Shown in pieces: positions 51,800 to 62,047 of a DNA stretch of 64,000 nucleotides. Both the position numbers and the translations under genes were made by a program. The stretch comes from Caulobacter sp. RHG1 (GTDB taxonomy: Bacteria; Pseudomonadota; Alphaproteobacteria; Caulobacterales; Caulobacteraceae). The stretch covers positions 248,001 to 312,000 of the forward strand of contig NZ_SMZP01000009.1 in NCBI RefSeq assembly GCF_013181195.1, read 5' to 3'. Each line of letters opens with the position of its first letter. Positions within the stretch are counted from its first letter, which is position 1. The notes under the pieces are model-generated. The model made no database searches. It had not been told where the DNA came from and saw only the letters and a program-made list of their open reading frames with translations.

Positions 51800-52222
51800 T
51801 CAGTCGTCGAACTTCACCCGGCCGCGCCCGGACTTCACGCCCGCTCGCTTGGTCTTGGTCTCCAGCCGCTTGAGCTTGCTGGAATAGGTCGGCTTGGTCG
51901 CCTTGCGCGCCTTGGGCCGTTCGGTGGCGCGCAGGATCAGTTCGACCAGCCGCGCCTGGGCGTCCTGTCGGTTCATCTCCTGCGAGCGAGAGCCCTGGGC
52001 GAACAGGATCAGCACGCCGTCCTGGGTCAGGCGGCTGCCAGCCAGCTTCTCCAGCCGTGTCTTGACGTCCTCGGGCAGGGCGGGGGAGTTGCGAACGTCG
52101 AACCGCAGCTCGATCGCGGTCGAGGTCTTGTTGACGTGCTGGCCCCCGGGACCCGAGGCGCGGGTGGCCTTCCAGACCAGCTCGTCCTCGTCGATCCGGA
52201 GCCAGGACGTGATCTCGATCAT
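51800..52222 (-). CDS. arfB: Alternative ribosome-rescue peptidyl-tRNA hydrolase ArfB
   Basis: ArfB (YaeJ) rescues stalled ribosomes by GGQ-catalysed release without a stop codon. The 140-residue protein carries the release-factor GGQ (26-28) in ATRASGPGGQHVNK and the basic C-terminal tail (about 112-140, rich in Lys and Arg) that enters the mRNA channel. It overlaps the end of yaiI by 4 bases. In Caulobacter ArfB backs up trans-translation; smpB, the partner pathway gene, lies 11 kb away in this same window. Confidence 0.95.
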   Translation of the reverse strand: MIEITSWLRIDEDELVWKATRASGPGGQHVNKTSTAIELRFDVRNSPALPEDVKTRLEKLAGSRLTQDGVLILFAQGSRSQEMNRQDAQARLVELILRATERPKARKATKPTYSSKLKRLETKTKRAGVKSGRGRVKFDD

Positions 52223-52680
52223 CGAGGCGGGACCCGCTTGGCCTTCACCACCAGTTGGTCCAGCGCCTGCAGGAAGCGCGAGCGGTCGGCGTTGGCGAAG
52301 GCGGCGGGGCCCTTGGTGACCTCGCCCATCGAGCGCATGTGCTCGCCGATCGAGCGCGAGGCCAGGGCCGAGCCGATCATGTCGTGGCTGAAGACTCGTC
52401 CGTTCGGGGCCAGCGCCGCGCCGCCAGCCTTCAGCACCCGGTCGGCCAGGGGAATGTCGTTGGTGACCACCACGTCGCCCGGACCGCAGCGTTCGGCGAT
52501 CCAGTCGTCGGCGACGTCGGGACCGGCCTCGACCACGATCTGCTCGATCACGGGAGTCTGCGGCACGCGGATCCAGCTGTTGGACACCACGAACGTCTTG
52601 AAGCCATGACGGGCGGCGACCTTGTAGGCCTCGTCCTTCACGGGACAGGCGTCAGCGTCGATGAAGAGGATGGCGGTCAT
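52219..52680 (-). CDS. yaiI: YaiI/YqxD-family (DUF188) protein
   Basis: This 153-residue protein starts at ATG 52680; the longer frame runs back through the tRNA gene and is not coding. It carries the DUF188 start LFIDADACPVKDEAYKVA and ISLADR-like VVVTNDIPLADRVL (about 72-85), the pattern of a PIN-like Asp cluster that suggests nucleic-acid or metal binding. Function is unknown. A tRNA-Thr ends 26 bases upstream on the same strand. Confidence 0.93.
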   Translation of the reverse strand: MTAILFIDADACPVKDEAYKVAARHGFKTFVVSNSWIRVPQTPVIEQIVVEAGPDVADDWIAERCGPGDVVVTNDIPLADRVLKAGGAALAPNGRVFSHDMIGSALASRSIGEHMRSMGEVTKGPAAFANADRSRFLQALDQLVVKAKRVPPR

Positions 52681-52706
52681 CGCGCAAAAGCCTGGATAAG
52701 GAAGAC

Positions 52707-52781
52707 TGGTGCCGGCGGAGAGGATCGAACTCCCGACCTTCGGTTTACAAAACCGCTGCACTACCGCTGTGCTACGCCGGC
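52707..52781 (-). tRNA. tRNA-Thr (anticodon TGT)
   Basis: The minus strand folds into a full cloverleaf of 75 bases including an encoded CCA: acceptor GCCGGCG/CGCCGGC, D-arm GCACAGCGGTAGTGC, anticodon loop TTTGTAA (anticodon TGT, reads ACA and other Thr codons) and T-arm GGGAG-TTCGATC-CTCTC. The discriminator base is A. Stem 27-43 has one G-A mismatch. The tRNA is followed by yaiI and arfB in the same direction. Confidence 0.97.
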
Positions 52782-52938
52782 ATGGGTCAGTGACCCGAGG
52801 TCAGGGCTTATGCCGTTTGAGCGCGCGGACGGCAAGGTGGTGAATGGCGCCAGGACGTGTCGGCAATCCTCCTGTCGCGGGTGAGGATTGATCGTCACCG
52901 CGCCAGCCGCTAGGGACGCTCCAAGCAGGAGAACCGAC

Positions 52939-53832
52939 ATGGCCCAGGGCAAACTCATCGACGGCAAGGCCTTCGCGGCCGACGTCCGGGCCAAGATCGC
53001 GGTCGACGTCGCCGCTCTGAAGGCCGAGCATGGCATCACGCCCGGCCTGGCCGTGGTGCTGGTGGGCGAGGATCCGGCCAGTCAGGTCTATGTCCGCAAC
53101 AAGGGCGAGCAGACCGAGGCCGCCGGCATGTACTCCGAGACCCATCGCCTGCCGGCTGACACGACCCAGGACGACCTGCTGGCCGTGGTCGCCAAGCTGA
53201 ACGCCGACCCCAAGATCCACGGCGTGCTGGTGCAGTTCCCGGTGCCGGCGCACATCAATCAGATGGACGTCGTAGCCGCCCTGTCGCCGGACAAGGACGT
53301 CGACGGTCTGACCGTGACCAACGCCGGGCGTCTGGCCAGCGGCCTGCCGGCCCTGACGCCGTGCACGCCGCTGGGCTGCATGATGCTGCTGAAGGACGTG
53401 ATCGGCGACCTGAAGGGCAAGACCGCCGTCGTCATCGGCCGCTCGAACCTGATGGGCAAGCCTATGGCCCAGATGCTGCTGGCCGCCGACTGCACCGTGA
53501 CCATCGCCCACTCGCGCAGCCAGGACCTGCCGTCGATCGTACGCCAGGCTGACATCGTCGTGGCCGCCGTCGGCCGGGCCGAGATGGTCAAGGCCGACTG
53601 GGTCAAGCCGGGCGCCGTGGTCATCGACGTCGGCATCAGCCGTTTCCCGGCCCGCGATCCGGAGGCCGCCGCGGCCGGCAAGACCCGGCTTGTCGGCGAC
53701 GTCGCCTTCGACGAAGTTCGCGAGGTCGCCGGCGCGATCACGCCGGTTCCGGGGGGAGTCGGACCGATGACCATCGCCTGCCTGCTGGCCAATACGCTGA
53801 CGGCCGCCAAGCGCATCTCGGGCGTCGCCTGA
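52939..53832 (+). CDS. folD: Bifunctional methylenetetrahydrofolate dehydrogenase/cyclohydrolase FolD
   Basis: The 297-residue protein starts at ATG 52939 (an in-frame start at 52888 lacks support). It has the family pattern VGEDPASQVYVRNK (K55 catalytic), VQFPVPAHINQ (about 97-107), PCTPLGCMMLL (about 138), the NADP loop VIGRSNLMGKPMA (about 162-174) and PGGVGPMTIACLL at the end. It interconverts methylene- and formyl-tetrahydrofolate. The TGA overlaps the ATG of the cytochrome gene by one base. Confidence 0.97.
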   Translation: MAQGKLIDGKAFAADVRAKIAVDVAALKAEHGITPGLAVVLVGEDPASQVYVRNKGEQTEAAGMYSETHRLPADTTQDDLLAVVAKLNADPKIHGVLVQFPVPAHINQMDVVAALSPDKDVDGLTVTNAGRLASGLPALTPCTPLGCMMLLKDVIGDLKGKTAVVIGRSNLMGKPMAQMLLAADCTVTIAHSRSQDLPSIVRQADIVVAAVGRAEMVKADWVKPGAVVIDVGISRFPARDPEAAAAGKTRLVGDVAFDEVREVAGAITPVPGGVGPMTIACLLANTLTAAKRISGVA

Positions 53833-54191
53833 TGAGCCGGGCGTTCGTCTTCGCAGCGTTCGCCCTGTTTGTCTCAGCCTGTGGGGCCAAGCCGCCGCCG
53901 GCTCCCACGCCGGAGCAGGCTCTGGCTCTTCGCCCCGCCGATGCGCGGCTGGCGGCGCTGTACGAGACCTCGTGCCACGCCTGCCATGCGATTCCCGAGA
54001 CCGGCGCGCCGCTGGTCCATGACCGTGCAGCCTGGGATCCGCGCTGGAAACAGGGTGAGGCCGTGCTGCTGGATCACACCATCCAAGGCTTTAACGCCAT
54101 GCCGGCCACCGGCCAGTGCGCGACTTGCACGCCGGGCGATTTCGAGGCCCTGATACGTTTCATGGCGGGACGAGAAGATTCCGCGACCTAG
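53832..54191 (+). CDS. Cytochrome c5-like lipoprotein
   Basis: This 119-residue exported protein has a lipoprotein signal (LFVSACG, modified C17) and a Pro-rich linker. The heme site is CHACH (C48, C51, H52); the Met ligand is in FNAMPATGQC and a second pair CATC (near 96-99) matches cytochrome c5, where it may form a disulfide. It is coupled to folD (TGATG) and is followed 15 bases later by a flavoprotein gene, so it may accept electrons from that enzyme. Confidence 0.9.
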   Translation: MSRAFVFAAFALFVSACGAKPPPAPTPEQALALRPADARLAALYETSCHACHAIPETGAPLVHDRAAWDPRWKQGEAVLLDHTIQGFNAMPATGQCATCTPGDFEALIRFMAGREDSAT

Positions 54192-54206
54192 ACCTTGGGG
54201 AGCGGC

Positions 54207-55613
54207 ATGATCTCACGACGCGGAGCCTTGATCGCCGGTGGGACCGGCGCTGTGGTCGTCGCTGGCGGCGCGGGCGCGGCCTATGTGGTGGCCACCGGAG
54301 ACAAGCCCGAACCGCCGTCTCCCGCCTCGGTCGACGCTCAGGGCAAGATGCTGTGGCGCAACTGGTCGGGCGTGCAGCACGCCTATCCCGCTGCGCGCCT
54401 GGCCCCAAAGGACGAGGCTGAGCTGGCGACCATGCTGAAGGTCGCTCAAGCGCCCATCCGTCCCGTCGGCGCGGGCCACTCGTTCACCGGCCTTGCCCCG
54501 ACCAACGGCGCGCTGGTGTCGCTGGACGCCATGGCCGGCATCATCGGCTGGGAGGGCGACGAGGCGATCGTGCGCACCGGCACGCGGCTGGGCGCGCTGG
54601 GCCCGGCCCTGGCGCAGAAGGGGCGGGCGCTGCCCAACCTGCCCGACATCAACAAGCAGTCGCTGGGCGGGGCGCTGGGCACGGCCACTCATGGAACCGG
54701 CGCCAAGATCCCGGCCATGCACGCGGATGTCACGGGCCTCAGGCTGATCACGCCGTCGGGGCGGGTGATCGACGCCGACGAAAGGTCCAACCCCGAGATC
54801 TTCCAGGCCGCCAAGGTGTCGCTGGGCGCGCTCGGCGTGATCACCCAGGTGCGGATGCGCACCGCCGCCAACCGCCGGCTGCGCCGCAACGTCTGGCTGG
54901 AGCCGCTCGACGAGGCCATGCACAAGGCCGAGGCGCGCTGGGCCCAGCACCGCAATTTCGAGTTCTTCGCCGTGCCGTTCACGGGACTGGCGGCCGGGAT
55001 CAGCCACGACGAAACTGATGATGCCGTCGAGGCGCGCGGGCCCGACCAGGACACCGAGCTGCTGCAGGCCTTGCGGGGCTTGCGCAATCTGCTGGGCTTC
55101 TCGACGCCGCTGCGCAAGGCGGCGGCCAAGGCGCTGATGTCGACCGCCAAACCCGAGACGGCCGTCGACGAGGGCTGGAAGCTGCTGTCGACCGAGCGGC
55201 CGGTGCGCTTCAACGAGATGGAATTCCACCTGCCGGTCGAGAACCAGCTCAAGGCCTTGGCCGAGGTCATGCGGGCGATCGAGCGGGAGCGGCCGGACGT
55301 CTTCTTCCCGATCGAGGTGCGGCGGATCGCAGAGGACGACGCCTGGCTGTCGCCGTTCCAGGGCGGGCCGCGCGGCTCGGTGGCGGTGCACGCCTATTAC
55401 CGCGACGACTTCAGCTTTCTGTATCAGCTGATCGAGCCGATCTTCCGCCGCTACGACGGCCGGCCGCACTGGGGCAAGCTGCACACCCTGCGGGCGGGGC
55501 AGCTGGAGGCGATCTATCCGAACTGGAAGGACTTCCTGGCGGTCCGCCGGGAATTGGATCCCGACGGCCGGATGCTCAACCCCTATCTGAAGGGGCTGTT
55601 TGGCGTGCTCTAG
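54207..55613 (+). CDS. D-arabinono-1,4-lactone oxidase-family FAD protein (Tat-exported)
   Basis: From ATG 54207 (GGGGAG ribosome site) the product has 468 residues and an N-terminal twin-arginine-like signal (MISRRGALIAGG). The VAO-type FAD domain shows IRPVGAGHSFTGLAPTNG (H for covalent FAD, about 84) and LGGALGTATHGTG. The C-terminal ALO domain ends with the HWGK motif (about 434-437). It should oxidise an aldono-lactone or sugar in the periplasm and pass electrons on, perhaps to the cytochrome encoded just before it. Confidence 0.9.
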   Translation: MISRRGALIAGGTGAVVVAGGAGAAYVVATGDKPEPPSPASVDAQGKMLWRNWSGVQHAYPAARLAPKDEAELATMLKVAQAPIRPVGAGHSFTGLAPTNGALVSLDAMAGIIGWEGDEAIVRTGTRLGALGPALAQKGRALPNLPDINKQSLGGALGTATHGTGAKIPAMHADVTGLRLITPSGRVIDADERSNPEIFQAAKVSLGALGVITQVRMRTAANRRLRRNVWLEPLDEAMHKAEARWAQHRNFEFFAVPFTGLAAGISHDETDDAVEARGPDQDTELLQALRGLRNLLGFSTPLRKAAAKALMSTAKPETAVDEGWKLLSTERPVRFNEMEFHLPVENQLKALAEVMRAIERERPDVFFPIEVRRIAEDDAWLSPFQGGPRGSVAVHAYYRDDFSFLYQLIEPIFRRYDGRPHWGKLHTLRAGQLEAIYPNWKDFLAVRRELDPDGRMLNPYLKGLFGVL

Positions 55614-56092
55614 GCGCCGAGATAGTCGGCGACGCGGGCTTCCAGTTCGGTGACCAGGGCCTTGCCCACAGGATGGGTGTCGACCTTGATGTCGTCGCGG
55701 ACGCAGGCCTTGATCGCGTCGATGTGAGCGTCGACCAGGAACATCGGCGCCGACAGGCGGGTGTCCGGATCGTCGATCAGCTTGCATAGCGAGGCCGCCA
55801 GGCGGGTGATCAGCGGGAACTCGTAGGTGGCGCCCAGGCCCTTCAGGTCGTGAGCGCGGAGGTACAGGGTTTCGACGGTCTGGGCGTTGAGGCCCTCGGC
55901 GCGAACACCCTGGCGGGCGGCTTCCAGCTTGACGATCTCGTCGTCCAGCCATTGAGCGAAGTTGCCCGACAGGCTCTTCAGCGCAGCTTCGGCCTTGGCG
56001 ATGGCGGCCATGTCGATGCCGCCTCGACCGCCGACCTTGAGCTTCAGCATGTTCGGAACCTGGATGACCTCGGCGTTGGTCTTGTTCGTCAC
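55610..56092 (-). CDS. Histidine phosphotransfer (Hpt) domain protein
   Basis: This 160-residue protein has a four-helix-bundle pattern with LRAHDLKGLGATYEFP (about 78-93), the Hpt signature in which the His of HDLKG (near 81) is phosphorylated. An N-terminal 25 residues are extra. No kinase gene is adjacent, so it is an orphan phosphotransfer protein that may serve a kinase elsewhere. It is convergent with the flavoprotein gene (4-base overlap) and downstream of nadK in the same direction. Confidence 0.9.
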   Translation of the reverse strand: MTNKTNAEVIQVPNMLKLKVGGRGGIDMAAIAKAEAALKSLSGNFAQWLDDEIVKLEAARQGVRAEGLNAQTVETLYLRAHDLKGLGATYEFPLITRLAASLCKLIDDPDTRLSAPMFLVDAHIDAIKACVRDDIKVDTHPVGKALVTELEARVADYLGA

Positions 56093-56183
56093 GGGCGCTT
56101 CCCCAGCGGCGTTAGTTGGGAATCAGATAACTCGACAGGCGTTAATATTGGATGAGACGCAAGTTTCACTGCGACCCGTTGCC

Positions 56184-56966
56184 TCAGGCCGAGAACTGTT
56201 CTGCCAGAACTCTTTCCTCCAGGCTGCGGCCGGCGTCGAACAGCATCGACAGCGACGTTCCGCGGTCTTCGGAGATGTGGACCTCGATGACGTCGCGGAC
56301 TTCGAAGTTGTCGGCCACGGCGCTGACCGGACGCTTGTCGGCTTCCAGGATCTCGAACGTGACGCGGGATGACTGCGGCAACAGGGCACCGCGCCAACGG
56401 CGGGGGCGGAAAGCGGAAATGGGCGTCAGGGCCAGCACTTGGCCGTCGATCGGAATGATCGGGCCGTGGGCCGACAGGTTGTAGGCGGTCGAGCCGGCCG
56501 GCGTGGCCAGCAGGGCGCCGTCGCAGACCAGCTCGCCCATCCGCACCTTGCCGTCGATCGAGATGCGCAGCTTGGCGGTCTGGCGGGTCTGGCGCAGCAA
56601 CGAGACCTCGTTGATCGCCAGGGCGCGGTGCTGGGTGCGGCGGGCGTCGATGGCGACCATGGCCAGCGGGTGGATGACGGCGCGCTCGGCGACGTTGATC
56701 CGTTCCAGCAGGTCGTCTTCCGAGTACTCGTTCATCAGGAAGCCGACCGAGCCGCGGTTCATGCCGTAGATCGGCGTCTGGCTGGCGATCGACTCGTGCA
56801 GGGTCTCCAGCATGAAGCCGTCGCCGCCCAGGGCGACGATCACCTGGGCGTTCTCGTCGCCGACGTCGCCATAGCGGGCGGCCAGCCGCTCGCGCGCTTC
56901 GATGGCCTCGGGCCGGTCGCTGGCCCGGAACGACAGGCGAGTCACGAAGGGTTGAGGCTGGTACAT
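56184..56966 (-). CDS. nadK: NAD kinase
   Basis: This 260-residue enzyme phosphorylates NAD to NADP. It carries VALGGDGFML (GGDG at 47-50), the MNRGSVGFLMNE loop (about 69-80) and the ATPAGSTAYNLSAHGPII active-site segment (about 153-170). Length is on the short side for the family but intact. It lies 57 bases downstream of the DUF2336 gene in the same direction. Confidence 0.96.
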   Translation of the reverse strand: MYQPQPFVTRLSFRASDRPEAIEARERLAARYGDVGDENAQVIVALGGDGFMLETLHESIASQTPIYGMNRGSVGFLMNEYSEDDLLERINVAERAVIHPLAMVAIDARRTQHRALAINEVSLLRQTRQTAKLRISIDGKVRMGELVCDGALLATPAGSTAYNLSAHGPIIPIDGQVLALTPISAFRPRRWRGALLPQSSRVTFEILEADKRPVSAVADNFEVRDVIEVHISEDRGTSLSMLFDAGRSLEERVLAEQFSA

Positions 56967-57023
56967 GGGGCCAAGTGGCGGGAAGCTCGCCAGCTTGTCA
57001 AAGGGAGCTTGTCAGGCGCCCGA

Positions 57024-58202
57024 TCAGGCTTGCCCGACGGCCTGGCGGAAGGCCATGCCAGCGATGTCCGGCGTGAATGGGCCAAAGGCGCTGGCGGCGC
57101 GGCGCACGCCTTCCTCCCCGCCGCCCGGACGGCCGCCGTTCAGCTGGCGAACGTGCTCCAGGATGGTCGGGAAGACGCTGCGGTCGATGCCGATGGACGA
57201 GCAAGCCAGGGCCAGCAGTTCAGGGCGGCCGCTGTCGATGGCGCGGCGGATCTGGGCGGATTCGAACTTGCCCAGGCGCGCCAGGGCCATGACGAACAGC
57301 TGCAGCCGGCCTTCGCGCAGGACCCGCAGCAGATAGCCGGGGCGCAGCTGGCCGGCGGAGTCGAGCTTCTCGATCAACGAGCGCTCCATCTCCTCGCGAT
57401 CCTCGTCCATGCCGACGGCGGCGACCTGGCCTTCTGCGGTTCCGTGATGGGCGGCCTTGGCCGCGTCGGCCACGGCGGCCTGCATGCGAACCGGGTCCAG
57501 GTGGAAGCGGGCTTCAAGGGCGTCCTGCAGCGCGCGACCGACCAGCAGATAGAGCTGCTCGGCCAGTTGTTCGGACAGGCGCGGATGGCGGGCCAGCGGC
57601 GAGCGCAGGGCGACGACCTCGCGAGACCGGTCGACCAGCTTGCCCATGGCGTCGGTCGAAATGTCGGCGGTCTCGTTCGAGGCCAGGGCGGTCAGCACGG
57701 CCGGCTCGTCGCGGTCGATGATCGCTTCGACCACCGAGGCGCGCAGGCGGGGGCGGCGGGCGATCTCGATCTGGTGTTCTAGCGTCGCCTGGACCAGCAG
57801 GCGTATCAGGTCGTGGTCCTGCAGCACGGCGCTGCGGGCGATGATCGGCCTGGCGATCTCGATCTCGTCCAGCGCCATGATGTTGATCAGCGCCGACGGC
57901 GCCCATTCGGCGTCGGCCAGGCGTTCGGCCAGGCGATGGCGGATCTCGCGCTCGGCCTCGACCACCAGCGTCATGAAGATGGAGTTGAGCAGGGCCTGGA
58001 CGTCGGGATGGGTCGGCTCGCCGCGAGCCTGGCCCTCCTCGCAGAGGTCAATGATCCCGGTAAGCAAACGCTCGCGATCGCCGGCCTCGCGGCTGCGGGC
58101 CAGCTTCAGGAGCGAAGCGATCTCGACGGCTGGAATGATCCCGCCTCCACGAATCCGGAAGACCCGAATGAGGATGACCTTGCCGTCCTCAAATGAAAAC
58201 AT
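57024..58202 (-). CDS. DUF2336 family protein (start codon uncertain)
   Basis: The helical-repeat body shows the DUF2336 pattern with many A/L/E-rich helices and RHPRLSEQLAEQL near 210. The first ATG (58202) is listed. Its N-terminus (MFSFEDGKVILIRVFRIRGG) does not look like the family, which usually begins shortly before SLLKLARSREAGDRERLL, and it has no ribosome site. A GGAGG lies 7 bases upstream of an in-frame ATT at 58136, so a rare start there, giving about 370 residues, fits better. Function is unknown; it lies divergent from glpK. Confidence 0.85.
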   Translation of the reverse strand: MFSFEDGKVILIRVFRIRGGGIIPAVEIASLLKLARSREAGDRERLLTGIIDLCEEGQARGEPTHPDVQALLNSIFMTLVVEAEREIRHRLAERLADAEWAPSALINIMALDEIEIARPIIARSAVLQDHDLIRLLVQATLEHQIEIARRPRLRASVVEAIIDRDEPAVLTALASNETADISTDAMGKLVDRSREVVALRSPLARHPRLSEQLAEQLYLLVGRALQDALEARFHLDPVRMQAAVADAAKAAHHGTAEGQVAAVGMDEDREEMERSLIEKLDSAGQLRPGYLLRVLREGRLQLFVMALARLGKFESAQIRRAIDSGRPELLALACSSIGIDRSVFPTILEHVRQLNGGRPGGGEEGVRRAASAFGPFTPDIAGMAFRQAVGQA

Positions 58203-58263
58203 GCTTAAACCAGTCAAGGGTAGCGGCGTCGAAATGTCGCAAGCTGCAGTGGAGGACGCGTCG

Positions 58264-59754
<1,491 letters not shown>

Positions 59755-59886
59755 GGGCGCCAAGACTGTCGCAAAATCTGTGTAACTGACCTAAGGGAAG
59801 TGGCGACGCGAGCAGATCGCTCTAGACATCACCCGGCGGCGCGTCTAACCGGCGCCCGCCGCCCCGCGCGTAATAAGGAACACCCC

Positions 59887-60549
59887 ATGAAGATCGCCCT
59901 GATCACCGAGAACAGCCAAGCCGCCAAGAATCAAACGATTCACGCCGCGCTGACCGCCGTCGCCGAGCCCATGGGCCATCAGGTGTTCAACTACGGCATG
60001 TACACCGCCGAAGATAAGGCCTCGCTGACCTACGTGATGAACGGCCTGCTGGCCGCCATCCTGCTGAACTCGAAGGCCGCCGACTTCGTCGTCACCGGCT
60101 GCGGCACGGGCATGGGCGCCATGCTCGCCTGCAACGCGATGCCGGGCGTGTTCTGCGGCCTGGTCATCGACCCGACCGACGCCTTCCTGTTCGGCCAGAT
60201 CAACGACGGCAACGCCATCTCGATGCCGTACGCCAAGGGCTTCGGCTGGGCGGCCGAGCTGAACCTGCAAGACGTCTATCGCAAGCTGTTCGAAGGCGAG
60301 CGCGGCCTGGGCTACCCCAAGGAGCGCGCCGAGATCATGGCGAAGAACCGCGGCATCCTGAAGGGCCTGAAGGAAGTCACCTGCAACGACATGCTGACCG
60401 TCCTGAAGAACGTCGATCAAGACCTGCTGAAGGCCGCCATCGCCGGTGAGAAGTTCCAAGAGTACTTCTTCGCCAACGCCCAGGACGAAGGCATCCGCGA
60501 CTACATCAAGGGCGTGCTGGCCGACTCGCGCGTTCTCGAGAACGCCTGA
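59887..60549 (+). CDS. RpiB/LacA/LacB-family sugar-phosphate isomerase
   Basis: The 220-residue protein begins at ATG 59887. It shows the family start KIALITENSQAAKN and the active-site loop VTGCGTGMGAMLACN (about 77-91), with the Cys that acts as base in RpiB. Ribose-5-phosphate is the classic substrate, but the extended C-terminus (about 150-220) differs from short RpiB proteins, so the specific sugar is open. A terminator follows 47 bases after the stop. Confidence 0.88.
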   Translation: MKIALITENSQAAKNQTIHAALTAVAEPMGHQVFNYGMYTAEDKASLTYVMNGLLAAILLNSKAADFVVTGCGTGMGAMLACNAMPGVFCGLVIDPTDAFLFGQINDGNAISMPYAKGFGWAAELNLQDVYRKLFEGERGLGYPKERAEIMAKNRGILKGLKEVTCNDMLTVLKNVDQDLLKAAIAGEKFQEYFFANAQDEGIRDYIKGVLADSRVLENA

Positions 60550-60595
60550 GGCTAAGCAAGGCCGCGCCTCGTCAGAGGCGCGGTCAGCCTGAAGT

Positions 60596-60629
60596 AAAGC
60601 CCTCCGGTCGTCATGGCCGGAGGGCTTTT
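60596..60629 (+). terminator. Rho-independent terminator after the RpiB-family gene
   Basis: A 12-bp stem (60596-60607 with 60617-60628) and a 9-base loop end in CTTTTC. A separate GC hairpin (about 60562-60583, CGCGCCTC/GAGGCGCG with a GTCA loop) without a T-run comes first. Confidence 0.88.
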
Positions 60630-60730
60630 CTGTTGGGCCTCTACCGCACCCCTGGGCCTGAAATCGCGGATCGCTTCTCGGTTTATAAAGACTCTCACAT
60701 CACCCTTGGGGCGAGTTTTTGAGGCGCCAG

Positions 60731-61372
60731 ATGAGCGGTGTTGGAAATCTCGCCCTTGGCGGCGGCGTGTTTGGCGCGGTGTTCTTGTGCGCGTGGTTCT
60801 TGCTGCCGCATGCTGGGAAAGTCCCGCCTCCGAGCGCGCCGAAGCTCGCGGCTCCGGAGCCCGCGGGGGCGGCTCAGGAGGTCCTGCCAACCTTCTCTCA
60901 GGTGAGGACTGCACAGGCCAAGAGCGGCCTCTCTGAGCCCAGGCCCGAGGTCCAGGCCGAGGGGGAGCGGGAAATGGCCCGGCGGATTTTGGCCTTCAAA
61001 GGCCAGAAGGTCTCCGAGGCGATGTTGATCGCCGCCCAGAACGATGCGCCGCCGTCTGACAAGTATGTCCGCTTCGCCAAGATCGAGCAGGGCGCCGAGA
61101 CCACGCTCTGCACGTCCTCGCGCTCCGACAAGGAGGTCGAGCACCGCGTCACGGTCTTCACGAAGACTGAGGTTCGGCCCGACCTGGCGGGGATGAGCCT
61201 GCCTCAATATGTCCTGAGCGGCTGCGCGCAGGCCATCCAGGATCACTCCAGGCTCATCAGTCACGTCCAGTACCTGCAGGCCTTCTCGGGCCTGCTGCCC
61301 AAGACGACCAAGTACGACCAGGATCGCCAGGAGCTGGCGGAGGCGATCCGCACGGCCAGCCGGACCCGCTAG
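60731..61372 (+). CDS. Exported or membrane-anchored protein of unknown function
   Basis: I start at ATG 60731 because GAGG lies 6 bases upstream; a TTG at 60719 is also in frame. The 213-residue protein has one N-terminal helix (about 7-25), then a Pro/Ala-rich linker (about 30-52) and a charged helical domain (about 75-210) with two Cys (near 123 and 160) that may pair after export. No known family was recognised. Its stop overlaps the uracil-DNA glycosylase stop by 4 bases (convergent). Confidence 0.7.
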   Translation: MSGVGNLALGGGVFGAVFLCAWFLLPHAGKVPPPSAPKLAAPEPAGAAQEVLPTFSQVRTAQAKSGLSEPRPEVQAEGEREMARRILAFKGQKVSEAMLIAAQNDAPPSDKYVRFAKIEQGAETTLCTSSRSDKEVEHRVTVFTKTEVRPDLAGMSLPQYVLSGCAQAIQDHSRLISHVQYLQAFSGLLPKTTKYDQDRQELAEAIRTASRTR

Positions 61373-62046
61373 GGGTTCTCGTCCAGGTAGGCCTTCACCC
61401 GGGCGAACAGGTCCTCGAACATCGGCGTCGTCAGGCGGCCGGTGTTCGTGTTGAGCCGCGAGCAGTGATAGCTGTTGAAAACCCGATAGGGGCCGGCCTG
61501 GAACTCCGAGCCGTGGCCGGGAACGCCCGCCGAGGCTTTCAGGCCCAGGGTCTTGAGCACATTGCGCCGCGAGACGTCGCCCAGGGTGACGATGACCTGC
61601 AGCTTGGGGAACATGTCCAGCCGCGCCTTCAGGAAGGGGCGGCAGTTGTTCTCCTCAGAGGTCTCGGGCTTGTTGCCGGGCGGGGCGCAGCGGACGGCGT
61701 TGGTGACGGCTGCGCCGACCAGCTTGAGGCTGTCATCGGGGCGAGCCTCGAACTTGCCGGTGGCGAAGCCGAACTTGATCAGGGTCTCGTAGAGCAGCGT
61801 GCCGGCATAGTCGCCGGTGAACGGTCGGCCCGTGCGGTTTGCGCCCTTGCGGCCGGGAGCCAGGCCCGCGACCAGCAGCCGCGCGTTCGGATCGCCGAAC
61901 GACGGCGCGGGACCATTCCACCAGTCGGGATAGAGGTCGCGGTTTTCCTGGCGATAGGCCACCAGGCGCGGGCACAGCGGGCAGTCGCGTGGCGGTTCGG
62001 CGGGATTGGGGACGGTCTCGCCGACGATGTTGGAGTGCTGCAGCAT
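61369..62046 (-). CDS. Family 5 uracil-DNA glycosylase (UdgB-type)
   Basis: This 225-residue protein shows a 4Fe-4S cluster pattern with C22, C25 (CPLC), C119 (AVRCAP) and C134 (NNCRPF), motif I GLAPGRKGANRTGRPFTGD (60-78) with no catalytic Asp in the family-4 position, and motif II NSYHCSRLNTNTGRLT near 190. These fit type 5 rather than type 4 enzymes. It excises uracil or hypoxanthine from DNA. It is transcribed opposite the hypothetical gene and followed by a NYN-domain gene one base upstream. Confidence 0.92.
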   Translation of the reverse strand: MLQHSNIVGETVPNPAEPPRDCPLCPRLVAYRQENRDLYPDWWNGPAPSFGDPNARLLVAGLAPGRKGANRTGRPFTGDYAGTLLYETLIKFGFATGKFEARPDDSLKLVGAAVTNAVRCAPPGNKPETSEENNCRPFLKARLDMFPKLQVIVTLGDVSRRNVLKTLGLKASAGVPGHGSEFQAGPYRVFNSYHCSRLNTNTGRLTTPMFEDLFARVKAYLDENP

Positions 62047-62047
62047 C

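Noticed and set aside
60562..60583. GC hairpin as the RpiB-family terminator
   Set aside because: No T-run follows; the second hairpin at 60596-60629 meets the criteria.
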